Positions 1 to 9,006 of a stretch of DNA of 64,000 bases are shown here, one piece after another. Location of the stretch: contig NZ_JAPPUX010000004.1 in NCBI RefSeq assembly GCF_026712185.1, positions 186,001 to 250,000 of the forward strand. Direction: 5' to 3'. The notes under the pieces are model-generated. The model was not told the origin of the DNA. It ran no database searches and saw only the letters and a list, made by a program, of their open reading frames with translations. Within the stretch, counting starts at the first letter, position 1, and the number at the start of each line of letters is the position of its first letter. A program made the translations under genes and the position numbers. The DNA is from Nocardioides pini (GTDB lineage Bacteria > Actinomycetota > Actinomycetes > Propionibacteriales > Nocardioidaceae).

Positions 1-1748
1 TCTCGGCGGAACGCGAGCTCGCCGACCGCCGGTTGCTGTCAGAGCCCTTCACGTCGAACAAGGTCTCGCTACGTCACCCGTTGCTCGCCGAGACGGTCCG
101 CCGGCACCTGTTTGCGAGCGAAGCCGCGGACCAGCACCGGAGAATCGCTTCTGTCCTCGCCGAAGGTCCCGACCCGGCGGCGGCCGAGATCGCGACGCAT
201 TGGCAGGCCGTCGGCGACACGACACGCGAGCTGGAGTGGCGGATCCGCGCCGCGCGGGAGGCAGAGGCCCGCGTGGCAACCGCCAACGCCGCTGAGCAGT
301 GGCTGCGCGTCCTGGAGCTCTGGCCCCCGGGGGCAGCGTCGGCTGGTTCGCCGCCCCTACGACGTTGGCCGGCGTTGGCGGCGGCATGCGATGCCTTGGG
401 CGAGTCGGACAGGATCCTCGAGCACGAGATCGGACTCCTCGAGTCTGCCTTGGAGTGGGCGCCGACCTTGAGGCCCGAAGAGGCCGCCGAACTGTACGCG
501 AGGGTCGGCGGGAACCGGAGCTTCCACGGAGACCCGACAGGACCCGCCCTCATGGACAGGGCCATCGACCTGTACGAGCACCTGCCGCCGTCGCCGGGCT
601 ACGTGAGGGCCCTGATGGAGCGCGCGGGCACCCGGGCCGAGCGCGGACGGGTCGACGAGGCCGCTCGTGATCTTGCGACTGGGGTGGAGGTCAGCGTCGC
701 CATCGGCGACCGCCTGCAGGGGCGGAAGCTGCGCGTCATGCAGGCAGGGAACGACTTCGTGCTCGGGGACCGGGCCGGTGCGCTCGCCCGTATGGCCACC
801 CTGACCATCAGCGATCCGACGACGCCCGACCCCCATGGGGACATCCACGCTGCCGGCTTCTTCACGGACCTGCTCCTCACCGTTGGCGCGGACCCCGACG
901 AGGTGGAGGAGGCGGCCCGGCCGGGCCTCGAAGCGGCACGGACCTGGCACATCGCGTCCTTCCCGGAATCGATACTCCGCTTCAACGTGGCAGAGGCAGC
1001 ATGGCGGGCGGGCCAGACGGCCCGGGCGGCTGCGGGCATCGACCCCGAGACCGACGTTCCTGTGTCGCACGACCGCTGGCTCCTCCGCCTGGCCCGGATA
1101 CGGCTCGATGCCATGAGAGGGGACAGCACCGCAGCCGTCCGGTTGACCGATGTCGACCGGCTTCCCGCCACCCTCCACGCATGGTGCGTCCCGCATGCGG
1201 CCCTCGTCGAGCTGTGGTGCCAGCAGCCCGAACGCGCCCTCGCCCGCCTCACGGCCCACCTGGACCGCGAGATCGCTGCGGGAGAGACTCAGCCGGACGA
1301 AGCGATCTTCGCCCTGACCGCGCGTGCGGCCGCTGACGTCGCCGGCAGCACCCCCGCTTCAGGACGCCGGCGGCGGGCAGAGGCACTCGCATCCAGCCTC
1401 GAGGAGAGGCGGTCGACCACAGCCGAGCTACCGCCCGACCCCTACTCCGCCGTAGATGCGTCACGACACGCGACTTCGGCGACGTACGCCGCTGAGATGG
1501 ACCGGTTGGCTGACCGACAGACGGTCGAGGCATGGGTGCGAGCCGCACGCGAGTGGGACAAGGTCAACCGGCCACACGACGCCGCCTACTGCCGCTGGCG
1601 TGCCGCGCACGTCGCGCTGGCGACGGGCCGGGCCACCACGGCGGCATCCCTGTTGAACCAGGCAGCACGTCAAGCCCGGGAGCACGCACCCCTGCTCGAG
1701 GCGATCGCCTCCCTCCGCCGGCGCAGCGCCCGATCCCCCCAAGGGTGA
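1..1748 (+). CDS. C-terminal part of a large ATP-binding/TPR-type transcriptional regulator (5' end outside window)
   Basis: The frame is open from the first bases, so the true start lies upstream. The first residues (ending RHPLLAETVRRHLFASE, then HRRIASVLAEG) resemble the end of the AAA/NB-ARC-like module of large LuxR/BTAD-type regulators, where a helical segment follows the ATPase. The remaining ~550 residues are Ala/Arg/Glu-rich helical repeats, TPR-like in spacing (AAEQWLRVLELWP, AAELYARVGG, RALMERAGTRAERGRVDEAARDL). I see no LuxR-type helix-turn-helix at the C terminus, which ends in a short Arg/Ser tail. It may therefore be an ATPase/TPR signalling protein whose DNA-binding domain, if any, is N-terminal. 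The family assignment is inference from composition and short motifs; the helical-repeat architecture is visible. Confidence 0.55.
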   Translation, partial: SAERELADRRLLSEPFTSNKVSLRHPLLAETVRRHLFASEAADQHRRIASVLAEGPDPAAAEIATHWQAVGDTTRELEWRIRAAREAEARVATANAAEQWLRVLELWPPGAASAGSPPLRRWPALAAACDALGESDRILEHEIGLLESALEWAPTLRPEEAAELYARVGGNRSFHGDPTGPALMDRAIDLYEHLPPSPGYVRALMERAGTRAERGRVDEAARDLATGVEVSVAIGDRLQGRKLRVMQAGNDFVLGDRAGALARMATLTISDPTTPDPHGDIHAAGFFTDLLLTVGADPDEVEEAARPGLEAARTWHIASFPESILRFNVAEAAWRAGQTARAAAGIDPETDVPVSHDRWLLRLARIRLDAMRGDSTAAVRLTDVDRLPATLHAWCVPHAALVELWCQQPERALARLTAHLDREIAAGETQPDEAIFALTARAAADVAGSTPASGRRRRAEALASSLEERRSTTAELPPDPYSAVDASRHATSATYAAEMDRLADRQTVEAWVRAAREWDKVNRPHDAAYCRWRAAHVALATGRATTAASLLNQAARQAREHAPLLEAIASLRRRSARSPQG

Positions 1749-2048
1749 GCGAACGCGGGGAAGACGAACGGACCCGCTGCTTGTCGTCCACCCACGTCGA
1801 GGGGCCGTCCAGATCGTGCGGCAGCCGGGGTCCCGCGCGGCGGGCGCGACGAACGGAGGGCTCCACAGCCTCCAGGCCACCTGGCGGCGTGAAGCAGGCA
1901 TCGCCCGGGTCATTGGCACTCCGGGTCTATCGGCTGGATACGCCGACCAGTCGTCGGGAACTACCTGCACGGGACTGGCTCGGGAGCGGGCCGCCAGGGA
2001 CATACCTGTGGCCCCGCTACCTGGTGGGTGGCGGGGTGTGGGGCGGGG
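1749..2048. other. 300-bp stretch without a recognised gene
   Basis: Lies between the regulator's stop and the convergent end of the DUF222 gene. It is GC-rich with short overlapping frames on both strands, none resembling a family I know. No clear terminator hairpin, promoter or RNA was seen. It could be degenerate coding sequence, since the flank is accessory in character. Confidence 0.4.
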
Positions 2049-3455
2049 TCATGGTCGGCGAGGTCGCGGGATCGCAGTCGGGTCGGGCGGCTCGGCAGGA
2101 TCGATCGGGCTGGTGCCGGTCAGGTCGCGTCGGTAGCGGTGACCGTGGGGGCTGGTCCACTCGAAGCAGCCTGGCTCGGTCATCCGGTAGGTCCAGGCGG
2201 TGTGGGTCTTGAGGCGGTGGTGGAACCTGCACAGGCAGGCGAGGTTCCAGGTCGCGGTGGGTCCCGGTTGGGGAAGGCCCTCGGCCGCGGCGCCGTGGTC
2301 GTGCTCGATCACGTGGTCGACGTCGCAGCCGCGCGCGGGGCGGGTGCACCACGGGAACACGCACGTGCGGTCCCGGAGAACGACCTGCTCGCGGATCCGG
2401 TCGGGGACCTCGTACGTCGAGGTGGTGAGCTGGGCGTTGAGGTCGAGGACGGGCTTGATGGTGACCTTGGTCCGGGAGTCGGCGCACCAGTCCTTGACCT
2501 GGTCCAGCAGCACGAGGCGCTGGCCCTCCTCCATCCGACCGGTCGGACCGAACACGGTCGCCTCGCCCGAGAAGCCGGCGTCGAAGTGCGCGTGCAGCAC
2601 CACCTCCCGCGCAGGCGGCAGGTGCTCGCGATCCGCACCGGGGCCGGCGAGGTCGAGGGCGGTCTGCGTCCTCGCGAGGTCACCGAGGGCTGCGGAGCGG
2701 CGGGCCCCGAGCGGCGCCTGGGAGCCGAGGGCCTTCAGCGTGGCGGCGCCGTGGGCGAGTGCCCGGTCGAGGTCGACGGCGTCGGCGATGTCGAGCTCGG
2801 CCTCCAGCCGCATCGTCCCGGCGAAGTGCACGTCCTCGTCATGGATCGTCACGTGCCGCGGGTCGACCGACAGGTAGCCGTCCTCCGGATCCGCGGCCGG
2901 ATCCGCCTCGGCGAGGTCGAACCGCTTGATCGCCTCGGCCACGAGCCGGTCGAGCTGCGCCGGACCGACCCTCCCCGCCACGGCGGCCACCTGCGCGTCC
3001 ACGAACCCCGCCGCCTCCTGGGTCAGCGCGGGCGTCGCGTGGATGGTCGTCTCGGCCACCAGGCGGGCCCGCCAGGCAGGCACCCGCCCGGCCAGGACCT
3101 GGGCCCACAACCGCGGGAGCCGGTGGCGCAGCTCGAGGGCATGCCCGACGAGCTTCTTCGCCGCCGTGGTCGAGGTCCCGAGGACCCCGCCGAGCTCGGC
3201 GAGGCAGAACTCCGCCACCAGCGGCGCACCCTCACCGGCGATGGGCTCCTCGTGCTCGGAGCCCGGCACCGTGAACGCCGCGGCGGAGTGGATCGACTCC
3301 GGGGGGTGCAGGTCCGCCCACCGGGCCGCGAGCACCAGCTGGTCGGCCGCCGCCCGCTCCTCCTCGGCGCGTCGGGAGCGGATCGCACGCAGCAGGTCGG
3401 AGGCGGTGAGGTCCTCGACCCCACCTGCTCCCGGTCCCGCCAGCGTCTCGATCAT
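2049..3455 (-). CDS. DUF222/13E12-repeat family protein with C-terminal HNH endonuclease domain
   Basis: A 468-aa protein starting MIETLAGPG. The N-terminal ~300 residues are the helical DUF222 region (SDLLRAIRSRRAEEERAAADQLVLAARWADLHP; LAELGGVLGTSTTAAKKLVGHALELRHRLP). The C terminus carries an HNH module: RDRTCVFPWC, then CDVDHVIEHDHG, then WNLACLCRFHHRLKTH, with the paired cysteines and DH...HH residues in place. This is the 13E12-type architecture common as multi-copy genes in actinobacteria; the cellular role is not established. An upstream in-frame GTG exists, but the ATG at 3455 fits the family N terminus. The ATG sits inside an SOS-box-like palindrome, and members of this family carry SOS boxes in Mycobacterium tuberculosis, so damage-responsive control is plausible. 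The gene lies beside a possible IS remnant. Confidence 0.88.
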   Translation of the reverse strand: MIETLAGPGAGGVEDLTASDLLRAIRSRRAEEERAAADQLVLAARWADLHPPESIHSAAAFTVPGSEHEEPIAGEGAPLVAEFCLAELGGVLGTSTTAAKKLVGHALELRHRLPRLWAQVLAGRVPAWRARLVAETTIHATPALTQEAAGFVDAQVAAVAGRVGPAQLDRLVAEAIKRFDLAEADPAADPEDGYLSVDPRHVTIHDEDVHFAGTMRLEAELDIADAVDLDRALAHGAATLKALGSQAPLGARRSAALGDLARTQTALDLAGPGADREHLPPAREVVLHAHFDAGFSGEATVFGPTGRMEEGQRLVLLDQVKDWCADSRTKVTIKPVLDLNAQLTTSTYEVPDRIREQVVLRDRTCVFPWCTRPARGCDVDHVIEHDHGAAAEGLPQPGPTATWNLACLCRFHHRLKTHTAWTYRMTEPGCFEWTSPHGHRYRRDLTGTSPIDPAEPPDPTAIPRPRRP

Positions 3456-3463
3456 GTGTTCGA
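3448..3463 (-). promoter_or_regulatory. SOS (LexA) box-like palindrome over the DUF222/HNH start codon
   Basis: On the minus strand the sequence is TCGAACACATGATCGA. The actinobacterial SOS box is a palindrome with arms TCGAAC and GTTCGA around 4 bp; here only one arm base differs (GATCGA). It includes the ATG of the HNH gene, so a bound repressor would cover the translation start and possibly a leaderless promoter. Confidence 0.6.
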
Positions 3464-3486
3464 TTCTACGCGCCACCACCGACAGC

Positions 3487-3803
3487 GGTCGTTGTCCTGT
3501 CGCAGGACATCGGTGACAGACCTGCATCAGGACATCGGTGACACTTCAGGTGCTCTTGGTGGTGACACTTCGACCGCGAATCTGCGGTGGTGGCTGCCAA
3601 CGAACCCCGACCACCCAAGGCAGGAACGAACACATTCACCCCACCCTGTTCCCCTACCTCGACAAACAGCCGCTGGCCGAGTCGCTGGCCGAGCCACATG
3701 CCCAGGTCGACGCGTTCGACCACTTCTTCCGACCTACACGGCGAGCTCCTCGCCGAGCACACCCGCCCCGGCCTTGGCGTCACCTACGTCGGCAACGGCT
3801 GAC
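3487..3803. mobile_element. possible decayed insertion-sequence remnant with 16-bp direct repeats
   Basis: CAGGACATCGGTGACA occurs twice, at 3503-3518 and 3528-3543, and a TGTCCTG/CAGGACA inverted repeat lies at 3493-3509. Repeats of this kind resemble ends of IS481-type elements in actinobacteria (from memory). A short plus-strand frame ending near 3803 reads LHGELLAEHTRPGLGVTYVGNG, vaguely like a transposase C terminus. No intact transposase is present. The element family is inference. Confidence 0.3.
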
Positions 3804-3887
3804 GCCCCGGACCACCGACAGCGGCCGTCGCCGTGAGCTCCGCCGGCTGTGAAGGGTCGCGCCTCGAGCAACACAGACCGGACCGGC

Positions 3888-4616
3888 TCAGCCGGCAGAC
3901 GACGCACCGTCACCGGCCGCGGTGCGGAAGTGCCCCTCGATCTGCTCCTGGGTGTAGGGCTCCTGCACCTCCCGGGACGGACCGTCGAGCCCGAACAGCT
4001 CTCGGAAGGCCTGACGGTCGTTGGTCCGCGGCATCGGCGCGTCCGGAACGGGCAGGTAGAGGAAGTCGCAGAGCGGGCCCCATCCCTGCGTGACGTCATA
4101 CTCGAGCAACCGGTCCGCCGGCACCTCGGAGCGGACCTCGGCGTTGTGCTGCTCGTACGCGGCGACGAGGTCGGCCGGGGACTGCTCCTCGTACGGCGTG
4201 CCGAAGGACCGCGTGGTCAGCACTCTTCCGAAGACCGACAGGTCGACGAGCTCCTGGCCCACCTCGGCAGCGTCGGGGACTGGCATGAGCATGAGCTCGT
4301 GGATGGTCTCGGAGTAGGAGTCCCACCACCGGTCGGGCGGGCGCACGGTCAGCAGCACCCTGGCACCCGGGTAGAGCGCCATGAGCTCACGCCACAGGGA
4401 GCACCCCGGCCAGTCGACCGTGGCGCCGTAGCCGTCGAGGACCCCGCGCATCGCACCGGTGTCACCAGCCGCAGCCGCGAGCCAGGCGGGCTGGTGCTCG
4501 AGGTGCGACAGCGCCTCGAACATGTGGTAGCACGGCTGCCCGAGGAGCATCTCGAGCGCTGCCTTGGTCGATGCCGTACCCGTGCGGCCGAACCCGGCCC
4601 CGATCACCTGCAACAT
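3888..4616 (-). CDS. sulfotransferase family protein
   Basis: A 242-aa cytosolic protein beginning MLQVIGAGFGRTGTASTKAALEML, a P-loop-like 5'-phosphosulfate-binding motif typical of PAPS-dependent sulfotransferases. The second cofactor motif is visible as VLLTVRPPDRWWDSYSETI. Further features are LAAYEQHNAEVRSEVPADRLLEYDVTQGWGPLCDFL and a C-terminal YTQEQIEGHF. It would move sulfate from PAPS to an unknown hydroxyl or amine acceptor. The ATG at 4616 follows a GGGAGG ribosome-binding site and starts right at the conserved strand. It is divergent from the SRPBCC gene. Subfamily and substrate are unknown. Confidence 0.85.
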   Translation of the reverse strand: MLQVIGAGFGRTGTASTKAALEMLLGQPCYHMFEALSHLEHQPAWLAAAAGDTGAMRGVLDGYGATVDWPGCSLWRELMALYPGARVLLTVRPPDRWWDSYSETIHELMLMPVPDAAEVGQELVDLSVFGRVLTTRSFGTPYEEQSPADLVAAYEQHNAEVRSEVPADRLLEYDVTQGWGPLCDFLYLPVPDAPMPRTNDRQAFRELFGLDGPSREVQEPYTQEQIEGHFRTAAGDGASSAG

Positions 4617-4685
4617 CCGGCCTCCCGGTCCGGGTCCAGTCTCCGATCCAGCGCCGCGTGGCGCCACCGCGGACTGGACCATCGC

Positions 4686-4691
4686 TAGCGT
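4686..4691 (+). promoter_or_regulatory. -10-like TAGCGT giving a probable leaderless start
   Basis: TAGCGT ends 7 nt before the GTG start of the SRPBCC gene, with no ribosome-binding site between. One of a recurring class in this window. Confidence 0.4.
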
Positions 4692-4698
4692 GGGGCGC

Positions 4699-5202
4699 GT
4701 GATCGGCGACCGGTGGGGCGTGACCGAGGCCGAGGTGCGCCGTCCGTACGGGTGCGACGCCTTCGTGACCGCCCCGACGTTGCAGGCCTGGCGCGGCGTG
4801 ACCGTCGACGCCGCCCCCGCGACCGTCTGGGCACGCCTGCGGCAGCTGCGCCTGGCGCCCTACTCCTATGACCTCGTCGACAACCTCGGCCGGCGGTCAC
4901 CCCGCGACCTGCGTGACCTGCCGGACCCCCGGGTCGGCGACCCGTTCACCCGCGCACTCGGTCGCGACCAGGGTCGGGTGGTGGCGCTCGACCCGGGCCG
5001 CGAGCTCACGGCGACGATCATGGGCGCCCACCTGTCGTACGCCGTCCTGCCGCGGGACCGGGACGTGCGCCTGGTGCTCAAGGTCGTCGCTCGTACCAGC
5101 AGGTGGCTGGCCCCCGCCCTCTCGGTCGGCGACCTCGTGATGGCGCGCAGGCAGCTGCTGACCCTCAAGGAGCTGGCGGAGTCGGACCAGCAGAGCGCGT
5201 GA
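4699..5202 (+). CDS. SRPBCC-like small protein of unknown function
   Basis: A 167-aa protein. The pattern 'TVDAAPATVWARLRQLRLAPYSYDLVDNLGR', then strands ending in LVLKVVARTSRW and a C-terminal helix (LSVGDLVMARRQLLTLKELAE), matches the START/SRPBCC fold, a helix-grip hydrophobic pocket used for ligand binding or coenzyme handling. The GTG at 4699 was chosen because a -10-like hexamer lies just upstream; longer in-frame starts would run through the divergent sulfotransferase promoter. It converges on the alkaline phosphatase gene with only 15 bp between stops. Ligand and partner cannot be told from sequence. Confidence 0.7.
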   Translation: MIGDRWGVTEAEVRRPYGCDAFVTAPTLQAWRGVTVDAAPATVWARLRQLRLAPYSYDLVDNLGRRSPRDLRDLPDPRVGDPFTRALGRDQGRVVALDPGRELTATIMGAHLSYAVLPRDRDVRLVLKVVARTSRWLAPALSVGDLVMARRQLLTLKELAESDQQSA

Positions 5203-5217
5203 TGAGACCGGCGTGGC

Positions 5218-6930
5218 CTAGCCTCGCCCGCCCTTGCGCACCGGGAGCTCGTAGGCGGTGCCGTCCATCGGGTGGGTCGCCGCGATGCCCATGGCCCGCA
5301 GGATGGTCGGCATGATGTCGACCGACCGCACCTCCGCGCGCAGGTCGTGGTGCGAGGTGTTGGCGCCGGCGAAGACGATCGGGACCTGCTGGGCCGAGCG
5401 CTGGATGCCTCCGTGATCGCCCAGGACGGAGTACGTCGTGTCGTCGGGCAGGGTGGCGACCAGGTCGGGGCCGTAGTCGGCGGCCTGGGTGTCGACGAGC
5501 TCCTGGGCCTTGGTGGCGAACCACAGCTTCTCGGCACCGTGCATCCGGTCCCACCGGACGGGGGTGACCCGGTCGTAGTGGTCGCCGTCGCGCCGCCACA
5601 CGGCGGTCACGTCGGGCAGGTCCTCCATGATGCCCGCCGCCTCGGCGACCGCCTCGGGCGACTGGTCCTTCAGCCACACGTTGAGCGAGGAGTCGCTGTA
5701 GGAGAACCCGACGTTGGTCGCCCCGGTGCCGTCGTCGGTGCCCTCGATGAGCGGGAGCAGTGCCTCCTGCGGGCGGAGGTACGGCACGTCGTTGGCCGGT
5801 GAGCCGTAGTACCAGTTGAAGTAGCCGTAGTCGTTCAGCGGCTCGAAGTCGCCGTGGAAGTGACCCTCACCCGCCGCGACGGAGCCGTGGTCGGCGGTGA
5901 GGACGACGAGCGTGTCGTCGAGCTGACCGCTGTCCTCCAGCGCCTGCATGATCCGGCCGACCTGGGCGTCGGCGGTCTCGGTGGCGTAGCGCATGTGCGT
6001 CATCGGGTCGTAGCCCGGCGTGGCGCCCTCCGGGTCGTTGACGCCGCCCCACATGTGCGCGGCCTTGTCGACGCCCGGGAGGCTGACGAAGATGCCGCTC
6101 CAGCCGTCGCCCTCCTGCGCCATGATCTCGAGGACGGCGTCGGTGGCCCAGACGTCACCGCCCTGCTGGGCCGGGTCGTGGCCCACGACGTAGCGGTTGT
6201 CGGTGGCGGGGTAGAGCTGCGCCGGGTACTGGCCGGTGTCGTAGATGGTGTCGCGCCGGGCCAGCCAGCGGGAGCCGCAGGCGGCGGAGAAGTACGCCGG
6301 CACGTTGGCGCCCGTCGGCTGGCGGTAGCGGGTGGTGGTGCCGTCGGGGTTGGTGCAGGTCGGGCCGCTGCCGAACGTGATCGTCGAGGTGTTCGCCGAG
6401 CCGGGACCGCTGAGCCCCCAGGCGGCGTAGCCCTTCGGGCTGACGGTGAACACCTTGCCGGTGTCGTCGAGGTAGTCGGACAGGTGCGGGTAGCCGGCCG
6501 CCTGCTGCAGCGGCGCCATCTGGGCCCGGCCGAAGTTGCTGGTGATGTAGAGGCCACCGGGGGCGCCGAGCAGGCCGCCCACGTCGCGGTAGCCCTCGGA
6601 GGTCCAGCCCATGTGCTTGGGCGACGCGCCGGTCGTCAGGACGTTGTGGGTGACGACCGTGACCGACCCGGTGTGGCCGAGGTAGCCCTTGGGCGTGTCC
6701 ACGCCGTCCTTCATGAGCGCCTGCACGTGGCTCATGCCGTACCGGTCGACGATCTCCTTGCTGAGGGCGTCGACGACGATGACCACGACCTTCGTCGGCG
6801 TCGCGACCGGGGTCGGCCCCTGCCCGCCGCGCTCCCCGGCCTGGGCACCCGACTGGGTGCCGGCGACGGTGAGCGCGACCGCGGCGGCGGCGGCGACGGC
6901 GGTGAGCAGGCGGGTGCGACGCTGAGCCAT
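5218..6930 (-). CDS. secreted alkaline phosphatase / type I phosphodiesterase family protein
   Basis: A 570-aa protein with an N-terminal signal peptide (MAQRRTRLLTAVAAAAAVALTVAGTQSGAQAG). The mature part begins KVVVIVVDALSKEIVDRYG, the first metal-binding Asp strand of the alkaline-phosphatase superfamily. A nucleophile region follows (GSVTVVTHNVLTTG, Thr), then GVDKAAHMWGG (Asp and His ligands) and VLTADHGSVAAGEGHFHG (Asp-His, His). It should hydrolyse phosphate mono- or diesters outside the cell; the substrate is unknown. GGAGGGAG stands a few bases before the ATG. No PHO box was recognised. Confidence 0.88.
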   Translation of the reverse strand: MAQRRTRLLTAVAAAAAVALTVAGTQSGAQAGERGGQGPTPVATPTKVVVIVVDALSKEIVDRYGMSHVQALMKDGVDTPKGYLGHTGSVTVVTHNVLTTGASPKHMGWTSEGYRDVGGLLGAPGGLYITSNFGRAQMAPLQQAAGYPHLSDYLDDTGKVFTVSPKGYAAWGLSGPGSANTSTITFGSGPTCTNPDGTTTRYRQPTGANVPAYFSAACGSRWLARRDTIYDTGQYPAQLYPATDNRYVVGHDPAQQGGDVWATDAVLEIMAQEGDGWSGIFVSLPGVDKAAHMWGGVNDPEGATPGYDPMTHMRYATETADAQVGRIMQALEDSGQLDDTLVVLTADHGSVAAGEGHFHGDFEPLNDYGYFNWYYGSPANDVPYLRPQEALLPLIEGTDDGTGATNVGFSYSDSSLNVWLKDQSPEAVAEAAGIMEDLPDVTAVWRRDGDHYDRVTPVRWDRMHGAEKLWFATKAQELVDTQAADYGPDLVATLPDDTTYSVLGDHGGIQRSAQQVPIVFAGANTSHHDLRAEVRSVDIMPTILRAMGIAATHPMDGTAYELPVRKGGRG

Positions 6931-7049
6931 GACGACTCCCTCCCGGCGCGGCAGCGCTGCCGCGTTCCGTGAGCCGAACGTAGACCCGGCCCGCACCCCC
7001 GGCAATCCCCAGGGATGGGTAGGTCCGACCGCGCCCAGACGGCGAGGGG

Positions 7050-7682
7050 TCAGCGCCAGACGGGGGCGACCTCGCGACGGTAGCGACGCGCGAGGAGCAG
7101 CGTGAGGACCGTGATGACGGGTGCCGGGATGGTCTCCCGCAAGGCTGTCCGCTCCCGCTCCCCCGCCCCGTCCTGCATCCACGCGAGCGAGTTGGCCGCG
7201 TCGACCGGGCTGGCGGGGCGGAGCTTCTTGCTCATCGCCTTGAACTCCTCGTCGTCCTGCAGCGCCCCCATCGGTCCCTCGACGTCGCGCTCCTCGTGGT
7301 CGAGGTGGCCGTTGATCACCTCCCGGGCGCGCGCGACCTCGTCGGCCGCGGCGGTGGCGTTGATCGAGGACGGCGCGGCGACGACCTCGTCGAGGCTGGT
7401 CGACACCGACGACAGTGCCTGCTTCATCGCGACGTGCTCGGCCTCCATCTGCTCCAGCAGCGTGAGGTCCACCCCTCGCGACTGGAGGAACGGCCATACG
7501 TGCTCGTCCTCGGCCTCGTGGTGGTGGGTCAGCTCCCTGACCAGGTTGCGCCAGGCGGTGCGGATCTCGCGGGCACGCGCCGTGTCCCCGTCTGGCAGCG
7601 CGCGCAGCGCCTGCTCGGTCCGGCTCACGTCGCGGCGCACCGCCGCGTGGATGATCTGGTTCATGCTGAGCTGCTCGGCCAT
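7050..7682 (-). CDS. hemerythrin HHE-domain protein
   Basis: A 210-aa protein with hemerythrin ligands: an early IIHAAVRRDVSR helix, HHHEAEDEHVWPFL, MEAEHVAMKQAL, then HLDHEERDVEGP. These His, Glu and Asp residues would hold a non-haem di-iron centre in a four-helix bundle, suggesting oxygen, NO or iron sensing or handling. The C-terminal ~40 residues include a hydrophobic stretch (PAPVITVLTLLLARRY) that could touch the membrane. It sits 59 bp after hisH in the same direction but has its own -10-like hexamer, so it is probably not part of the his operon. Confidence 0.85.
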   Translation of the reverse strand: MAEQLSMNQIIHAAVRRDVSRTEQALRALPDGDTARAREIRTAWRNLVRELTHHHEAEDEHVWPFLQSRGVDLTLLEQMEAEHVAMKQALSSVSTSLDEVVAAPSSINATAAADEVARAREVINGHLDHEERDVEGPMGALQDDEEFKAMSKKLRPASPVDAANSLAWMQDGAGERERTALRETIPAPVITVLTLLLARRYRREVAPVWR

Positions 7683-7688
7683 GCCGAG

Positions 7689-7694
7689 ACGCTA
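7689..7694 (-). promoter_or_regulatory. -10-like TAGCGT of the hemerythrin gene
   Basis: TAGCGT (minus strand) lies exactly 6 nt before the ATG. This predicts transcription starting at or very near the start codon. Confidence 0.45.
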
Positions 7695-7741
7695 ACGAGC
7701 CGTCGCGGTGGTGGGCGACCCGATTTCGGGGTAAGTCCCGA

Positions 7742-8401
7742 TCAGCGAGGGGCCCGGGCCGCCACCGACAACGACGAGACCCAGTTGTGCAGCAGCGCGG
7801 CGCCGGCGTCCCCGGACTTCTCCGGGTGGAACTGGGTCGCGGACAGCGGCCCGTTCTCGACCGCGGCCACGAACCGGTCGCCGCCGTGCTCGGCCCAGGT
7901 CACCAGCGGCGCGGCCGTGCGGTCGTTGGTGACGAGGTCCCACGAGCGCGCGGCGTAGGAGTGCACGAAGTAGAAGCGCTCGTCCTCGACCCCCGCGAAC
8001 AGCCGCGTCCCTGCGGGGGCCTCGACGGTGTTCCAGCCCATGTGGGGCACCACGTCGGCCTCGAGCCGGGTGACCAGCCCGGGCCACTCGTCGCAGCCGT
8101 CGGTCTCGACGCCGTGCTCGACACCGCCCGCGAACAGGACCTGCATCCCGACGCAGATGCCGAGGACCGGACGTCCGCCCGCGAGGCGCCGGCCGATGAT
8201 CCGCTCGCCCTTGATCGCGCGCAGGCCCGCCATGCACGCGGCGTAGGCGCCCACGCCGGGCACCACGAGGCCGTCGGCCGCCAGCGCGGTGTCGAAGTCG
8301 CCGGTCAGCGTGACGGTGGCACCCGCGCGCTCGACGGCCCTGACCACCGAGCGGAGGTTGCCTGAGCCGTAGTCCAGGACGACGACGTCGGGTGCCGTCA
8401 C
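7742..8401 (-). CDS. hisH: imidazole glycerol phosphate synthase, glutaminase subunit HisH
   Basis: A 219-aa class I glutamine amidotransferase. It frees ammonia from glutamine for HisF, which forms IGP and AICAR in histidine synthesis. The strand [22 protein letters not shown] opens the protein, [10 protein letters not shown] carries the nucleophilic Cys, and the catalytic His-Glu pair sits in [12 protein letters not shown]. The GTG start overlaps the hisB stop (GTGA). No hisA/priA or hisF follows, so its partner HisF must be encoded elsewhere. Confidence 0.96.
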   Translation of the reverse strand: MTAPDVVVLDYGSGNLRSVVRAVERAGATVTLTGDFDTALAADGLVVPGVGAYAACMAGLRAIKGERIIGRRLAGGRPVLGICVGMQVLFAGGVEHGVETDGCDEWPGLVTRLEADVVPHMGWNTVEAPAGTRLFAGVEDERFYFVHSYAARSWDLVTNDRTAAPLVTWAEHGGDRFVAAVENGPLSATQFHPEKSGDAGAALLHNWVSSLSVAARAPR

Positions 8402-9006
8402 AGGCTGCCCTTCGTCGACGGCACCCCGGTCTCGCGCGGGTCGATCGCCACCGCGTCGCGGAAGGCGCGGGCGAAGGCCTTGAACTGCGCCTCGACGACG
8501 TGGTGCGGGTCGCGGCCCCCGAGCACCCGCACGTGGAGCGCGAGGTGGGCGTGGAAGGAGATCGTCTCGAAGACGTGGCGGGTGAGGGAGCCCAGGTAGG
8601 TGGCGCCGGTGCCGCCGATGGCGACGTGCTCCTGGCCCTCCGGCTCACCCGTGTGCACGCAGTACGGCCGGCCCGAGACGTCCACGACGGCCTGGACGAG
8701 CGCCTCGTCGAGCGGCACCGTGGCGTCGCCGAAGCGACGGATGCCGGCCTTGTCGCCGAGGGCCTCGCGCAGCGCCTGGCCGAGCACGATGGCGGTGTCC
8801 TCGACCGAGTGGTGGGCGTCGATGTGGGTGTCGCCGCTGGTCTGGACGACGAGGTCGACCAGCGAGTGGCGGGCGAAGGCGTCGAGCATGTGGTCGTAGA
8901 ACCCCACGCCGGTCGACACGTCGGAGCGGCCGCTGCCGTCGAGGTCGACCTCGACGAGGACGCGGGACTCCTTGGTGGTGCGCTCGATCTTCGCGGTGCG
9001 GCTCAT
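8398..9006 (-). CDS. hisB: imidazoleglycerol-phosphate dehydratase
   Basis: A 202-aa monofunctional HisB, converting imidazole glycerol phosphate to imidazole acetol phosphate. Signatures are [37 protein letters not shown] and the second metal-binding repeat [32 protein letters not shown], giving the paired HHxxE sites for Mn. The ATG overlaps the hisC stop (ATGA) and the stop overlaps the hisH GTG. Unlike the enterobacterial enzyme it has no N-terminal phosphatase domain, as expected for actinobacteria. Confidence 0.97.
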   Translation of the reverse strand: MSRTAKIERTTKESRVLVEVDLDGSGRSDVSTGVGFYDHMLDAFARHSLVDLVVQTSGDTHIDAHHSVEDTAIVLGQALREALGDKAGIRRFGDATVPLDEALVQAVVDVSGRPYCVHTGEPEGQEHVAIGGTGATYLGSLTRHVFETISFHAHLALHVRVLGGRDPHHVVEAQFKAFARAFRDAVAIDPRETGVPSTKGSL

